Origin: Engraulis encrasicolus
Taxonomy: Eukaryota > Chordata > Actinopteri > Clupeiformes > Engraulidae
NCBI RefSeq assembly: GCF_034702125.1
Contig: NW_026944482.1
Location: 124,001-188,000, forward strand
Direction: 5' to 3'
Length of the DNA: 64,000 nucleotides
Shown here: piece by piece, positions 23,455-33,400 of the stretch
Layout: the number at the start of each line of letters is the position of its first letter
Numbering within the stretch: position 1 is the first letter of the stretch
Made by a program: the position numbers and the translations under genes
The notes under the pieces: model-generated
What the model was told of the DNA's origin: nothing
What the model saw: only the letters and a program-made list of their open reading frames with translations
The model's database searches: none

Positions 23455-24752
23455 GTAATATATACAATTACAGTTAATATATGAAGTATATAAATACAGT
23501 AATTAAATATATTAAATGTATAATGACAGAGTCATTTTTCTGTTGGAAAGTGCATTCTGTGGCAATTTTGCTGAATAAGAATGTGTGCAAAGAGTGCAAA
23601 TATTGCCTTATTGTGAGTAAATGTTAATGTGACGTCAAACATTATTTCATGATATGATTCATGATGGTTGTGCTGTTCTGCGTAGACTATCAGAGACTCG
23701 AGTAGACTTGCACTTACTGTCAAGCAGTTCTCTACCTTGATGGTCTTGATCGGCCGTAATTTTTTTGTTGAACAAACCAGGTTGACTTCAACTGCCACAG
23801 ACACGCCCCTGGCAGTGTTGCCAGATTTGTCTGATCAAATCCCGCTCAAAAGGTTCTCAAAAATTGCCAAAATGCGCTAAATTCCACCCAATCTCAACAA
23901 ATTGCATTGGTTGCTATGGGCACAAAACTGCTAAAAAAAAAAAAAAAAAACACTTTTAAGGAACACCTGTATTTTCTTTGGAAAACCTAGATTTTCTTTT
24001 CTAGCTACGCCACTGCTCCATCTCCAACAATTTTACTGATTTCAGGCTGAATGTTGAATAGATGTCTCCCAGTGCGCCCACTCTCCCAAAGCTGCTGCCA
24101 TTTTCCCTGAACTCTAGCTTTAATTATGCTTTTGACCTCTGCCTTGCTTTACTTTATGTGTTTGATATTGTGTGGAATTCGCATTGTGCGAATTACGTAT
24201 ACTACCACCTAAAGGCTTGGTAAAGAACTAGTTTAACCAGAGTCATTCTATTTTGAACGAGACAATCTTTGGTTTAGTTCTAACCAGAGATGCTCACAGA
24301 ATAGCATTTAATAACCAGAGTGGCCAAGCACATTGATGTTTTCCTCAAGAGCAGGGGTGAGGAACCTTTTCCATTCGAAGGGTCACTTCAAAATTTAGGT
24401 TCAAGAAAGATCATTCATATTCTATTTGTCTGATATTCTGTAGTAGTTTCATTTAACACACTATGTTCATATAGCACTGGTTGAATTGTTTGATCACTTC
24501 ATTTCTGAGCTTTTATACAGTATGTATCATAATAAAATGTACTGAAAACAAAGCTGTGGCTAGTAGAAGGGCTACTTGTCTTGGAATTATCTACTTGTCT
24601 ACTGCTCAGAGCAAACCGGCAGACAATCCACGTTGCACCTTGCGCAGCTACTCAATGGTCAATGTGCAATATGCTCTTTTTTCAATTCGAATCAACAGAA
24701 AAATACATTTTGAACAACAAAATCCATGTTTGGTGAGCTTGTGGCAGGTAAA
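23455..24752. other. Intron after exon 8
   Basis: No gene recognised. A poly(A) run is at 23934-23951. CAGGGGTGAGGAACC at about 24353 resembles a hAT terminus, but no partner end was found. Confidence 0.4.
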
Positions 24753-25056
24753 TAATGTATTAAGGGTCGACCGATATATCGAATGCGGTTTTGGCCGATA
24801 CGCCCACCCCGAGATTTTGACAACAGACTCTGCGTTGCCGCAATGCACGCTGCTGCGTCACCCCTCCCCCACTCATGGAGTAAAGTAAACAGCCTTGCAG
24901 GCTGCCACAAAGTTTTAGACTTTCAGATGCATCCTATCCCACACTGAATGACATGGCATGTGCATGTAATAGGCCTAAAGGGAGAATGCGTCAGCTCCAT
25001 CCATTTTCTGTACTGATTTTAATTCCCTGGTTCATTGTTCAGTCAATAAACACCAC

Positions 25057-26908
25057 TGTAGGTAAAATTCCTGCCACTTCTCTACGCAGAGAAGCTCGTG
25101 ACAAAGTTATGAGAATCATGTGACTCAAACTGATGATGATTGAGACGAAGGTCATCAATAATCACTAGTAAGAGTTACTTCCCCTCTGACCACCAAATGG
25201 CTGGCCCAGGGTCCCTGCCATGTTGTTCTCAGTCCACCTCCTTTCGGAGGCGCTGTGACCAAAGCCCCACCCACAATCACCTGGCCACACGTGAAGTGTT
25301 CCCCAGGGACCATTGTTCGTCACTCTAGTTTTGGCTGCAGGACGGGCAAAACGCATAGAGCTACTTGCGCATCAACCTTTGGACACAGTATTGTTTGATA
25401 TCTGGCCGAATAACAAACATAGACTGCTGAGTTCATCTTAAAACACTTTGCAAAGAATTCCTCACTTCAAGTCTAAGGTCTTGCCTGGTCATATCTTAAG
25501 ACTTTCATCCGGACACTGTGAACTAAAGGCGAGTTCACTGCGAGAAATATCCACGCACGCCTCCGTGGAACAAACTTCTCGCATTTGGGATTCAACCGAA
25601 GAATCTCGAAGCCGCAACAACAAAGACTTTTGCAGCCCCAAACTCTCGAGGACGAGAGAAACGTGGACTGCAATCCCCATTTCCAGACGGACGTACCGCG
25701 CCTTTGGAAACTGGACCCTCCTCTTCATCTCACACAGTAGGCACTGGGCATAGCTTATGTACTGAGATAGATGTGTTTTTGAACTATGACTTGAGTTATT
25801 TTTCATGTGCACATGTTTATTTGCATTTCTCCTGCTTCTCTGTCTATCCTTCTTCTTAGCTTAGGTTCCCCTCTGCTAACCCATTCTGTATTACTGGCTA
25901 CTAAGCCTGGCGACCCCGCTTGTGGCGTTCGCACGGAATAGTTCAGGTATTGATTTAACCATCAATATTCGGAGCTCTCCGAGAATCGTCACAGCGCGAC
26001 CGTTTCGCTCATTAGTCCACTAATACACGAGCTGCGCTTTTGTGGTAACGGGCCATAGCCGGCCCTAGGTTAGCAAAGCAACGCTAACCATTTGTTTACA
26101 CAGACACGCATAGCCACTAGAGTTCCATCTCTCTTTCCCTTCTCTGTATCTCTCTCCCTCTCTCTCGTTCTTTCACTCTCCCCCTTTCGAAATACTTGAT
26201 TCTCAGAACCCTCCGAGCATTTCGGTACTCTTTTATACACTGTGAGTGCATAATCTGTAGTAAACCATTCTCTGAATAGCCAACTCTGCTCGGAGCGCTC
26301 TGCAAGTTAGCCATTAGCCAAGTTGGGCTTGCAGCGCCTACACAAGCACGCTGAAACCCCACTTCCTGTAGTTTTACAACTCGTAATGGCTGCGTAGACG
26401 GCAACGTCTCCCACTTGCTATTTCTTTTATTTCGTTTTCTTTCTCTCCCTGTTCTACTCGGACTTGTTATCGTTAATTCCAGAACCCTTTGATACATTCG
26501 CGCGTCCACTACGGGACTTGAAGCGCCTGAAACCACACGGTTTACTTGCTACATAGCTGCTAGCTATCCCTATTGTTCACGGTTCTGATGCTAACGTTAA
26601 CCTAGCCGAGAGGACGCCATTGTTGCCCAGCAACAGACACGCACATACAGTAATCAGTGCGAGTTCCTCCCACTGACTACTACTCTCTCATCCCCTTCCA
26701 TTTCTCTCTCCATTCCACAAGGAATTGTGTGCATTTATTACAGAAACCTAGACATTGTTGTAGACCCTTTGGGCCCTGCCTAATCGACATTAGGCCTTTG
26801 CTAAGCAGCTACTTATCAGTAGCCTTTCCATTGTCCATGCTTTCTGTAGCTAATGCTAGCTTAGTCAACCACACACACACGTGGTAGCCTATAGCAACCA
26901 GACCTCTG

Positions 26909-26947
<39 letters not shown>

Positions 26948-27566
26948 CTGAAAGCCTGTTCCCCTTTTCTTTCTTTACCCCTCTTTTATTTTCTTTCTTG
27001 TTTTATATCATTGTGCCTTATTTTTGTTATTATTCCATTTAACCGACTTTGAATGTAATGCATTTTATTAGATTACCTAGTAGTTAATAAAAGTAAATCA
27101 TTTGATTGCATTTTGTTGTCCTTGTTACTTTGTACACCCAACCAACCTATTATTAGAACTTTGCCTTCAGATCAACTTTTGTGCTTGTGTACCCCAGCTG
27201 ATCACCGAGAATAGGCCTTACTGTTCACTGTGAACCGCTGAGTAACCCCAGTACAAAACTTATTATTAATTCTGTGTTTAGCAATTTATTGTTGAATATT
27301 GTGATTGATAATCCAAGGATTTTATGAGACGGTCCTTGGCCAAGGATTTTATGAGACGGTCCTTAAATTACATTTTAATTAATTTGTTTATTAATATTAA
27401 TTAATTCATAATTAATTAAATTCCCAAACGAGAATTACCTTCAATTCCTGGTATAGCCGCATGAGGAGTAAATCCACACGCAGCTTTCCATACATTAACG
27501 CAACTCAATTACATTACGTGGTGCGGTCAGTGCGAGAATTCCGATTCTTACGCGACTACCCCTACA
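25057..27566. mobile_element. 2.5-kb LTR element (solo LTR?), copy 1
   Basis: A 2510-bp element starting TGTAGGTAAAATTC and ending CTACCCCTACA, flanked by 4-bp CCAC (25053-25056, 27567-27570). TG...CA ends and a 4-bp TSD suggest a solo LTR. It contains an AATAAA at about 27087, a (CA)n tract (26910-26945) and no pol. A near-identical inverted copy lies at 46275-48804. The paralogous sequence at about 31330-31400 lacks it, confirming insertion. A TGGCGACCCC-like motif at about 25908 could be a leader/PBS, so a non-coding derivative rather than a pure LTR is possible. Confidence 0.7.
26910..26945 (+). repeat. (CA)n microsatellite
   Basis: Pure CA tract inside the 2.5-kb LTR element. The inverted copy has a shorter TG tract at the same place (46931-46953). 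Confidence 0.95.
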
Positions 27567-27876
27567 CCACCATTTGCCATCTTTTACCTACCGTTGTAAC
27601 TAGAGGTGCACTGAATATTTGGCAACCGAAAATATTCGGCTGAAAACATACAAAAAGACACATTCGACATTCGGCCAAAAAGCCAATTGAGTGACCGAAT
27701 CAGAGGCCAAATAGAAAAAAAACCCCAGAATGAATTGAAAATGGGCATTATTGAAACTAATTTCAGTTATGCTCTAACATTTGAAGATTTCAAACCACAT
27801 TTATTTTCTTTCAAATCAATTTTCATTGTAAACAGTAGATTTAATCTTAAACACTTTGGAGTTTCTTTTGCCTTAA

Positions 27877-27939
27877 GACATGTAAAAGTTTTTATCTTTT
27901 ACCTGACATGTTTCGACGGTGTACTTCCGTCTTCATCAG
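27877..27939 (-). ncRNA. Hammerhead ribozyme core, copy 1
   Basis: The minus strand reads CTGATGA, a stem II GACGG-loop-CCGTC, GAAA, a long stem III (CAT...ATG with an inner GTAAAAG/CTTTTAC helix) and GTC, where cleavage would follow. All conserved core bases are present and in the order of type I hammerheads described in Penelope-like elements. Stem I is not obvious from the flanking bases. Confidence 0.75.
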
Positions 27940-28045
27940 AGGGTCACTGTGATGTTGATGAGTGACGTGCTTTAAAAACAGCTGATGTTGTTGTGGAGGT
28001 GTGACCTCCCTGTCAAAAATGACAGGTTGGTCACACCTCCTGCTG

Positions 28046-30529
28046 TTAGAGTTGTCCTCTTAGGATGGTGGTCCAGGTGTGTGAGAGCATGTATGCCCCC
28101 TCATCCCTGTTCATGGTACTTGGGCTACGCTTTCTGATCTCCATAGACTCCTTAATCCAGCGGTGGTATCTGTTGTTCTCTTGCTGTATGACTTTTGCCT
28201 TGTCCCAGTCCATGATGTGATTTTCCCTCCTACAGTGGTCAGTTATTGCTGATTTGAGGTTCTCCTGTGTGGCTTTCTCCTTTACTGCTCTTGTATGTCT
28301 TTGTTCTGTTTCCCTTTCACACTCTTTTTTATGCTCGTTTTTCCTTATGTTGAATGTCCTCCCTGTCTCCCCAATATATGATTTGTTGCATGACCGGCAC
28401 GGAATCTCATATATGACATTGCATTTGTTATGTTGGTCTATTTTGTCCTTGGGGTGTACTAGCAGCTGTCGTAGTTTGGTGTGTGGCTTTACCGGTGTTT
28501 GTATCTTGTGTTTTTTCATGGCTCGCTGTATGCGTTCTGTGATCCCTTTGATGTAGGGCAGGATCACCATTCCTTTGTTTTCCGGTTTATGTGTGGTCTG
28601 CTTTTTTCTTTTCTTCCCTAGTGTCTCTTCCTTCATTTTAACCTGTAGGGCGCCTTTCTGAATGGCCCATGGCGGGTATTGGTAAGCTGCAAGTGCCTGT
28701 CGGATATGTTGTTCTTCAGCTGCGCGTTCGTCGGGATCGGTTATGATGGATGCGCGTTCGTAGAGGGTTCTGACAACGGATAGTTTGTGCGCAATGGGGT
28801 GTTCGGACGTCCAGAGTAAATATTGGTCCGTGTGTGTTGGTTTTCTGTAGATGGTTATTCTGATGTCTCCCTCGTCTGTGTGGTGAATTTTAATGTCCAG
28901 GAATGCTATTGATTTGTCCTTCTCCTCCTCGTGTGTGAATTGTATGTTACCAGTTTGGTCTATGGAGTTGAGGTGATCAGTTAGTTGTTGCGTTTGTCCA
29001 ATTTTTATTTTCTCTAAAATGTCGTCCACATACCTCCGCCACAACGTGGGTCTGCATTCCTCTGGGGCAGATGTGATGGCCTCCTTCTCCAGATGTTCCA
29101 TGAAAAATCCACACATTATGGCAGAGAGTGGGTCCCCCATGGCGAATCCCTCCTTCTGCCTGTATATTGTTCCACGGAACTGAAAATATGTGGATGTGGC
29201 GATAAAATTCAGTAATTGGCTGATGTCTTGTGCTGTCAGTAATGTGCGTGTTTTGAGTGTTCTGACAGTCTCGAGGCGTTGCTGTATGATGTGTAGTGTG
29301 GCCTTCACTGGAGTTTTTGTGAACAGGGACACCACATCGTGTGATATGAGCATCTCATCCTTCTCCACTTTCACCTTTCTCAATTGTTCGGCTAGCTGTT
29401 TGGCGTTCTTGCAGTGGTGTTCCGTTTGGCCGAGAAGTGGTTTTATTATTTCTGCAAGGGCCTTTGAGAGGTTGTATGTGACGGAACCGATGCTATCCAC
29501 AATGGGTCTTAATGGTGCTCCAGGTTTGTGTATTTTGGGGGTGCCATAAATCCGTGGGGTTATATTCGCTGTGGGTATAAGGTTGTTGTATGCCGTTTTT
29601 TCTATTTTCTTTGCGTCCAGTAGTGGTTTGAGTATGGCTTTGAGTTTTTTCTTTTTGTCTTCTGTTGGATCTTTCCTGAGTACTTCGTACGTGGCCGTGT
29701 CTGCCAACATATTGCGCATTTGTGTTTCATATTGTTCTGTGTCCAAGATGACCGTCGTCCTGCCCTTGTCCGCCGGCAGGATCATGATGTTGTTGTTTTT
29801 GGCCAAGTTTTTTATTGCCTTCTCCTCTGCTTTTGTTATATTGCTGGGTGGTGTTTTTGCCGATTTTAGAATGCCTGCTACTTCGTTGCGTAATTGCGCT
29901 TTCTGTACTTGGTCGGGTATTTTTTCACATGCCAGTTCTGTTGCGAGGATGAATTGTTCGTGTGGGATTTTGCGCGGTGTTATGGCATAGTTTAGGCCCC
30001 TTGTTAAAACGCTGTGCTCTGTTTGGGTCAGTTTGTGTGACGATATGTTGTGTACCCATCTTTTTCTGGTCTCAGTGTTGTTCTGCTTCTGTTGTACTTT
30101 CTTGGCGACCAGCCTTTCCAACTTCTTCATGTGTCGGTTTTTTGTCTGTGTGAATTCTTTTTCATGTATTCCGTGGAGATGTTCCTGTACAAGCGTATCC
30201 AAGTCATTGGTGAGGGGGAACTGTTGTTTCCATCGTTGCAGTCGTCCTTCATACTCCGCGTTGATGGTTTTGATGGTGTTACTTGTACATCGAATCCTCT
30301 CCTTGATAAGGATCTTGCGCGCTCTGTCGACGGCTTTTCTTGCATTGTTAGTCGGGATTGGAGTCTTGATGTTCAGACTTGCCGGTACTACTCCTTCATC
30401 TCGGCATCTTAGATTGAATCGCAGATGGTTTCTTTGGCGTGCCCGTTTCCTCGTTAGTTGTTCCAAACGCCGCAACTCTTTTAAGCAATCTCTTCCGTAA
30501 CTTGCGTTTATCATATGTATTAAGTGCAT
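28046..30529 (-). CDS. Penelope-like RT with GIY-YIG endonuclease
   Basis: Intact 827-codon ORF on the minus strand. The basic N-terminal region (about 1-230) contains a charged KRLERLVAKK-type helix-rich part. The RT follows (about 240-600): ILPADKGRTTV, PRIYGTPKIHKPGAPLRPIV, SHDVVSLFTKTPV, FAMGDPLSAIMCGFFMEHL and the catalytic YVDD at about residues 500-503, then IAFLDIKI. The C-terminal GIY-YIG nuclease is at about 700-745 (VIYEIPCRSCNKSYIGETGR) followed by a conserved HKKECE. Such proteins reverse-transcribe the element RNA after a nick made by the GIY-YIG domain. The length is that of full-length family members and there are no stops or frameshifts, so this copy may be young. Start chosen as the first ATG after the long repeat; a Met at residue 6 is an alternative. 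Confidence 0.92.
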   Translation of the reverse strand: MHLIHMINASYGRDCLKELRRLEQLTRKRARQRNHLRFNLRCRDEGVVPASLNIKTPIPTNNARKAVDRARKILIKERIRCTSNTIKTINAEYEGRLQRWKQQFPLTNDLDTLVQEHLHGIHEKEFTQTKNRHMKKLERLVAKKVQQKQNNTETRKRWVHNISSHKLTQTEHSVLTRGLNYAITPRKIPHEQFILATELACEKIPDQVQKAQLRNEVAGILKSAKTPPSNITKAEEKAIKNLAKNNNIMILPADKGRTTVILDTEQYETQMRNMLADTATYEVLRKDPTEDKKKKLKAILKPLLDAKKIEKTAYNNLIPTANITPRIYGTPKIHKPGAPLRPIVDSIGSVTYNLSKALAEIIKPLLGQTEHHCKNAKQLAEQLRKVKVEKDEMLISHDVVSLFTKTPVKATLHIIQQRLETVRTLKTRTLLTAQDISQLLNFIATSTYFQFRGTIYRQKEGFAMGDPLSAIMCGFFMEHLEKEAITSAPEECRPTLWRRYVDDILEKIKIGQTQQLTDHLNSIDQTGNIQFTHEEEKDKSIAFLDIKIHHTDEGDIRITIYRKPTHTDQYLLWTSEHPIAHKLSVVRTLYERASIITDPDERAAEEQHIRQALAAYQYPPWAIQKGALQVKMKEETLGKKRKKQTTHKPENKGMVILPYIKGITERIQRAMKKHKIQTPVKPHTKLRQLLVHPKDKIDQHNKCNVIYEIPCRSCNKSYIGETGRTFNIRKNEHKKECERETEQRHTRAVKEKATQENLKSAITDHCRRENHIMDWDKAKVIQQENNRYHRWIKESMEIRKRSPSTMNRDEGAYMLSHTWTTILRGQL

Positions 30530-30577
30530 TATGTCTAACTGTTTAACTTAAACACTTTGGAGTTTCTTTTGCCTTAA

Positions 30578-30640
30578 GACATGTAAAAGTTTTTATCTTT
30601 TACCTGACATGTTTCGACGGTGTACTTCCGTCTTCATCAG
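30578..30640 (-). ncRNA. Hammerhead ribozyme core, copy 2
   Basis: Same core as copy 1 in the second direct long repeat, with identical conserved boxes and stems. It lies upstream of the Penelope ORF and would define the 5' end of the transcript by self-cleavage. Confidence 0.75.
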
Positions 30641-30783
30641 AGGGTCACTGTGATGTTGATGAGTGACGTGCTTTAAAAACAGCTGATGTTGTTGTGGAGG
30701 TGTGACCTCCCTGTCAAAAATGACCTCCCTGTCACACCTCCACAACAACATCAGCTGTTTTTAAAGCACGTCACAGTGACCCT

Positions 30784-30846
30784 CTGATGAAGACGGAAGT
30801 ACACCGTCGAAACATGTCAGGTAAAAGATAAAAACTTTTACATGTC
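30784..30846 (+). ncRNA. Hammerhead ribozyme core, copy 3 (inverted)
   Basis: The inverted third long repeat carries the same core on the + strand: CTGATGA at 30784-30790, stem II, GAAA, stem III, and GTC ending at 30846. In this orientation it would act on transcripts running with the LRR gene. Confidence 0.75.
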
Positions 30847-32658
30847 TTAAGGCAAAAGAAACTCCAAAGTGTTTAAGTTAAACAGTTAGACATAATGAAC
30901 TTAATACATATAGTAGATTTAATCAATATTGTAAAATGGTGAAAAACCTAACTTTTGATAACTTTTGACTGAATTGTAATATTCGGTTTTGGTTTCGGAA
31001 TTCGGCCAAGTGATTAATTATTAATCGGTTTCAGTTTCGGCCCCAAATTTTCATTTCGGTGCACCTCTAGTTGTAACTGAGTGTCTACCGGCATATTCAG
31101 TGTCTAATTTCCACCGCCGTTCAAAACGCGCATTTCATACCGTCATTCATTTATCAACTTCAATCTGTTTTAGCAACATCTAATAGGTAGCAAACACCAC
31201 TTGCAAAATGACTGAATTAAAATATTGTAAAACATTTCTGTAGCATAACTCACCAGCATGTAGACTGCATAATGCAGCCATCTCGTTGAGCAACCAACCA
31301 GCTCTTCCAACGAGGGTAAACTACTGTTTTTATTTCCCTGGTTCATTGTTCGGTCATTTATCACCCCCATTTGCCATAACTCTTACCTAGCGTTGTAACG
31401 AGTGCCTTCCAGCATGTTTCAGTGTAAATTTACACCGTGTTTCAAAACGTGCATTTCGTAGCGTCATTCATTTATCAACTTCCATCTGTTAAGCAATTTC
31501 TAATGAGTAACAAACATCACTTGCAAACTGGCTATTTCAATTCATAGAAGTTTATTTGGTTAGAATACAGTGTAAACATTTCTGTAACATTTAACAGACC
31601 AGATCACCGGCATGCTGCCACTTCCTCGTTCAGCAACAAGTGAATGTTCCAATCTGTGTAAAATAGAGGGGTGTCCGCCGTTTGGCGGACCAAACCATTT
31701 TGAACAGGGGTGTTTTTACTGTTGGGATTCTTTGCAATGTATTTTATAAAATGAAAATAAGAAAATGGTTTTACTTGTCTATGTGTTTTGTTTGCATTTC
31801 TTTGGTTTATTATTTTGGGCTTTTGTTTGTTATTTAGTTGATTTGGTTTATTTAGTGAAAGGCCCTAGTAAATCAAGTAGGCTACACCTATAGGCCTACA
31901 GGTGAAAAAATAGGCATAAATATTTAAAACCGTATAATCTTGGGGTCTTCCCCAACATTTTTCAAAATTACAGTCAAGCTCTATGCTATTGTACCACTGT
32001 CAAGCCACAGTCCTTAGAATGTTTAATGCCTTATGTATACCTTTTTAGATGCTAAAACTAGTTGCTCAGTGTGCTTTGTACATGGCAGTTATTTTCCTGT
32101 TATTCATGTTATGGAGTGATGAAAAGGTGATGGGATATGCTTTTTTTAAAAAAAGGATACAGTACTGATTTTTGTCATTTTTAACACTTTTTTAACAATA
32201 TCGGCATCAACCGTATCGGAAATCGGGTATCGGCCAAGGGTAATGGAAAAAATATCGGTATCGCATCGACCATTAAAAAACCTGTATCGGTCGACCTCTA
32301 TAATGTATACAGCTAAATAAGATGAACATTTTGTTGAAGAAGTTTGCCCATCATGTTTTCTATGTGGTAAATGTGCCATTACTAACTTACTGGGAAACTG
32401 AGAAGTTACATTAAACGTAAACTACATAGGAACCTTTCATTCCATGAATTCCCATGTATTCTTCAAATTTGAATCCAATTTGTACAATTCCAGCACCCAA
32501 AATGTTCTTGGAAATTTTCCTGAAAGTTTACATCCCTTTGCAAAACCAAATTGTGTTTGCAGTGAGAATGGATAAAGGTGTGTAGATGTATGTCTGTGCT
32601 ATCGATCTTGTTAAGAAATGTAACTGTGACCTCCTCATGTGCCTCCCTCTCTGTACAG

Positions 32659-32832
32659 GCTCAGTAAGAACAATATAAAGAAAGATGGCTGTAAGTCTTT
32701 AGTCAAGGCTCTGGCAAAAAACCCTTCTCACCTGATGGAGCTGGACCTGAGTAATAATGATCTAGGAGACTCAGGAGCTGAGGAGATCTCTCATATACTG
32801 AGGAATGAAGTATGCAATCTACAGAGTGTCAT
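32659..32832 (+). CDS. NLR LRR exon 9 (class A)
   Basis: A 174-bp exon, acceptor CTCTCTGTACAG, donor GTAGGT, phase 1. It encodes LSKNNIKKDGCKSLVKAL, NPSHLMELDLSNNDLG and SGAEEISHILRNEVCNL, a very canonical pair of LRRs. It is identical to exon 11. Confidence 0.9.
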
Positions 32833-33016
32833 GTAGGTATTTATATATTGGAGCACCAACTGATTCTTACATTTTCTTCAGAAACTTACATGTATATTAC
32901 CATAGGTGCACCGATGATAATATTGTGGCTACGTTTTGTGACATTACCCTATAGCAAAAAAAAAAGAAATTAGACTAAGACTAATATTAATTTAATATGG
33001 GTTTTGCTCTCCACAG

Positions 33017-33060
33017 GCTGAACACCGAATTGAATCAATTTGGAATATTCCCACACCAAA
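33017..33060 (+). pseudogene. Ghost LRR exon in unit 1
   Basis: The intron before this point, including GCTCTCCACAG, matches the intron before exon 14 (which ends GTCTCTCTACAG), and the first bases after it (GCTGAA) match exon 14. Homology then breaks into sequence like the intron upstream of exon 9. An LRR exon has been cut off about 10 bases after its acceptor. No donor or LRR frame remains. Confidence 0.6.
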
Positions 33061-33226
33061 ATTTTAATGGAAATGTTCCTGATTTTTTTTTGTTGCTTTT
33101 TTGCTTTGCTTAACCAAATTATGTTTGTATTGTTAATGGATACATGTGTGCAGATGTATGCCTGTGCTATCAATATTGTTTAGCAATTTAACTGTAACCT
33201 CCTCATGTGCCTTCATCTCTTTACAG

Positions 33227-33400
33227 GCTCAATAATATCCATATAAAGAAAGATGGCTGTGCATCTTTAGTCCAGGCTCTGGAAGCAAACCCTTCACACC
33301 TAATAGAACTGGACCTGAGTAATAATGATCTAGGAAACTCGGGAGCAAATCAGATCTCTAATGTACTGAAGAATGATGCATGCAAACTACAGAGAGTGAT
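33227..33400 (+). CDS. NLR LRR exon 10 (class A)
   Basis: A 174-bp exon, acceptor CATCTCTTTACAG, donor GTAGGT, phase 1. It encodes LNNIHIKKDGCASLVQAL, NPSHLIELDLSNNDLG and SGANQISNVLKNDACKL. Identical to exon 12. Its upstream intron resembles that of exon 9, indicating an older exon-plus-intron duplication of about 570 bp inside the unit. Confidence 0.9.

Larger units (their letters stand above)
27847..30911 (-). mobile_element. Penelope-like retroelement, apparently complete
   Basis: Flanked by a 13-bp duplication AGTAGATTTAATC (27834-27846, 30912-30924). Structure: a long repeat of about 177 bp at 27847-28024, an intact ORF on the minus strand, a direct second copy of the repeat at 30547-30724, then a third copy in inverted orientation at 30725-30895. 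Direct plus inverted partial repeats are typical of Penelope-like elements. Each repeat carries a hammerhead ribozyme core. The inverted copy lacks 13 bp that contain the second TCATCAACATCAC. Confidence 0.9.
27601..31069. mobile_element. hAT MITE (391 bp) split by a Penelope element
   Basis: Ends TAGAGGTGCACTGAA and (reversed) TAGAGGTGCACCGAA, with a perfect 8-bp TSD GTTGTAAC (27593-27600, 31070-31077). Removing the Penelope element (27847-30911) and one copy of its 13-bp TSD leaves a short non-coding element of about 0.4 kb with AT-rich interior and TTCGG/CCGAA-rich ends. The paralogous segment at 31394-31410 reads through the site without an insertion. Confidence 0.88.
24761..32300. mobile_element. 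Old hAT element, outermost of a nest
   Basis: Termini TAAGGGTCGACCGATA (left) and TATCGGTCGACCTCTA (right, the inverse of TAGAGGTCGACCGATA) are flanked by a perfect 8-bp duplication TAATGTAT (24753-24760, 32301-32308). An 8-bp TSD and TAGAGG-type ends are hAT features. The present 7.5-kb span is mostly later insertions; no hAT transposase is visible. Its right end is included in the 2.43-kb tandem units, so copies of the terminus recur near 34739 and 37172. Confidence 0.8.

Noticed and set aside
29190..30500. Plus-strand open frames across the Penelope ORF
   Set aside because: Antisense shadows of an intact, motif-rich minus-strand protein.
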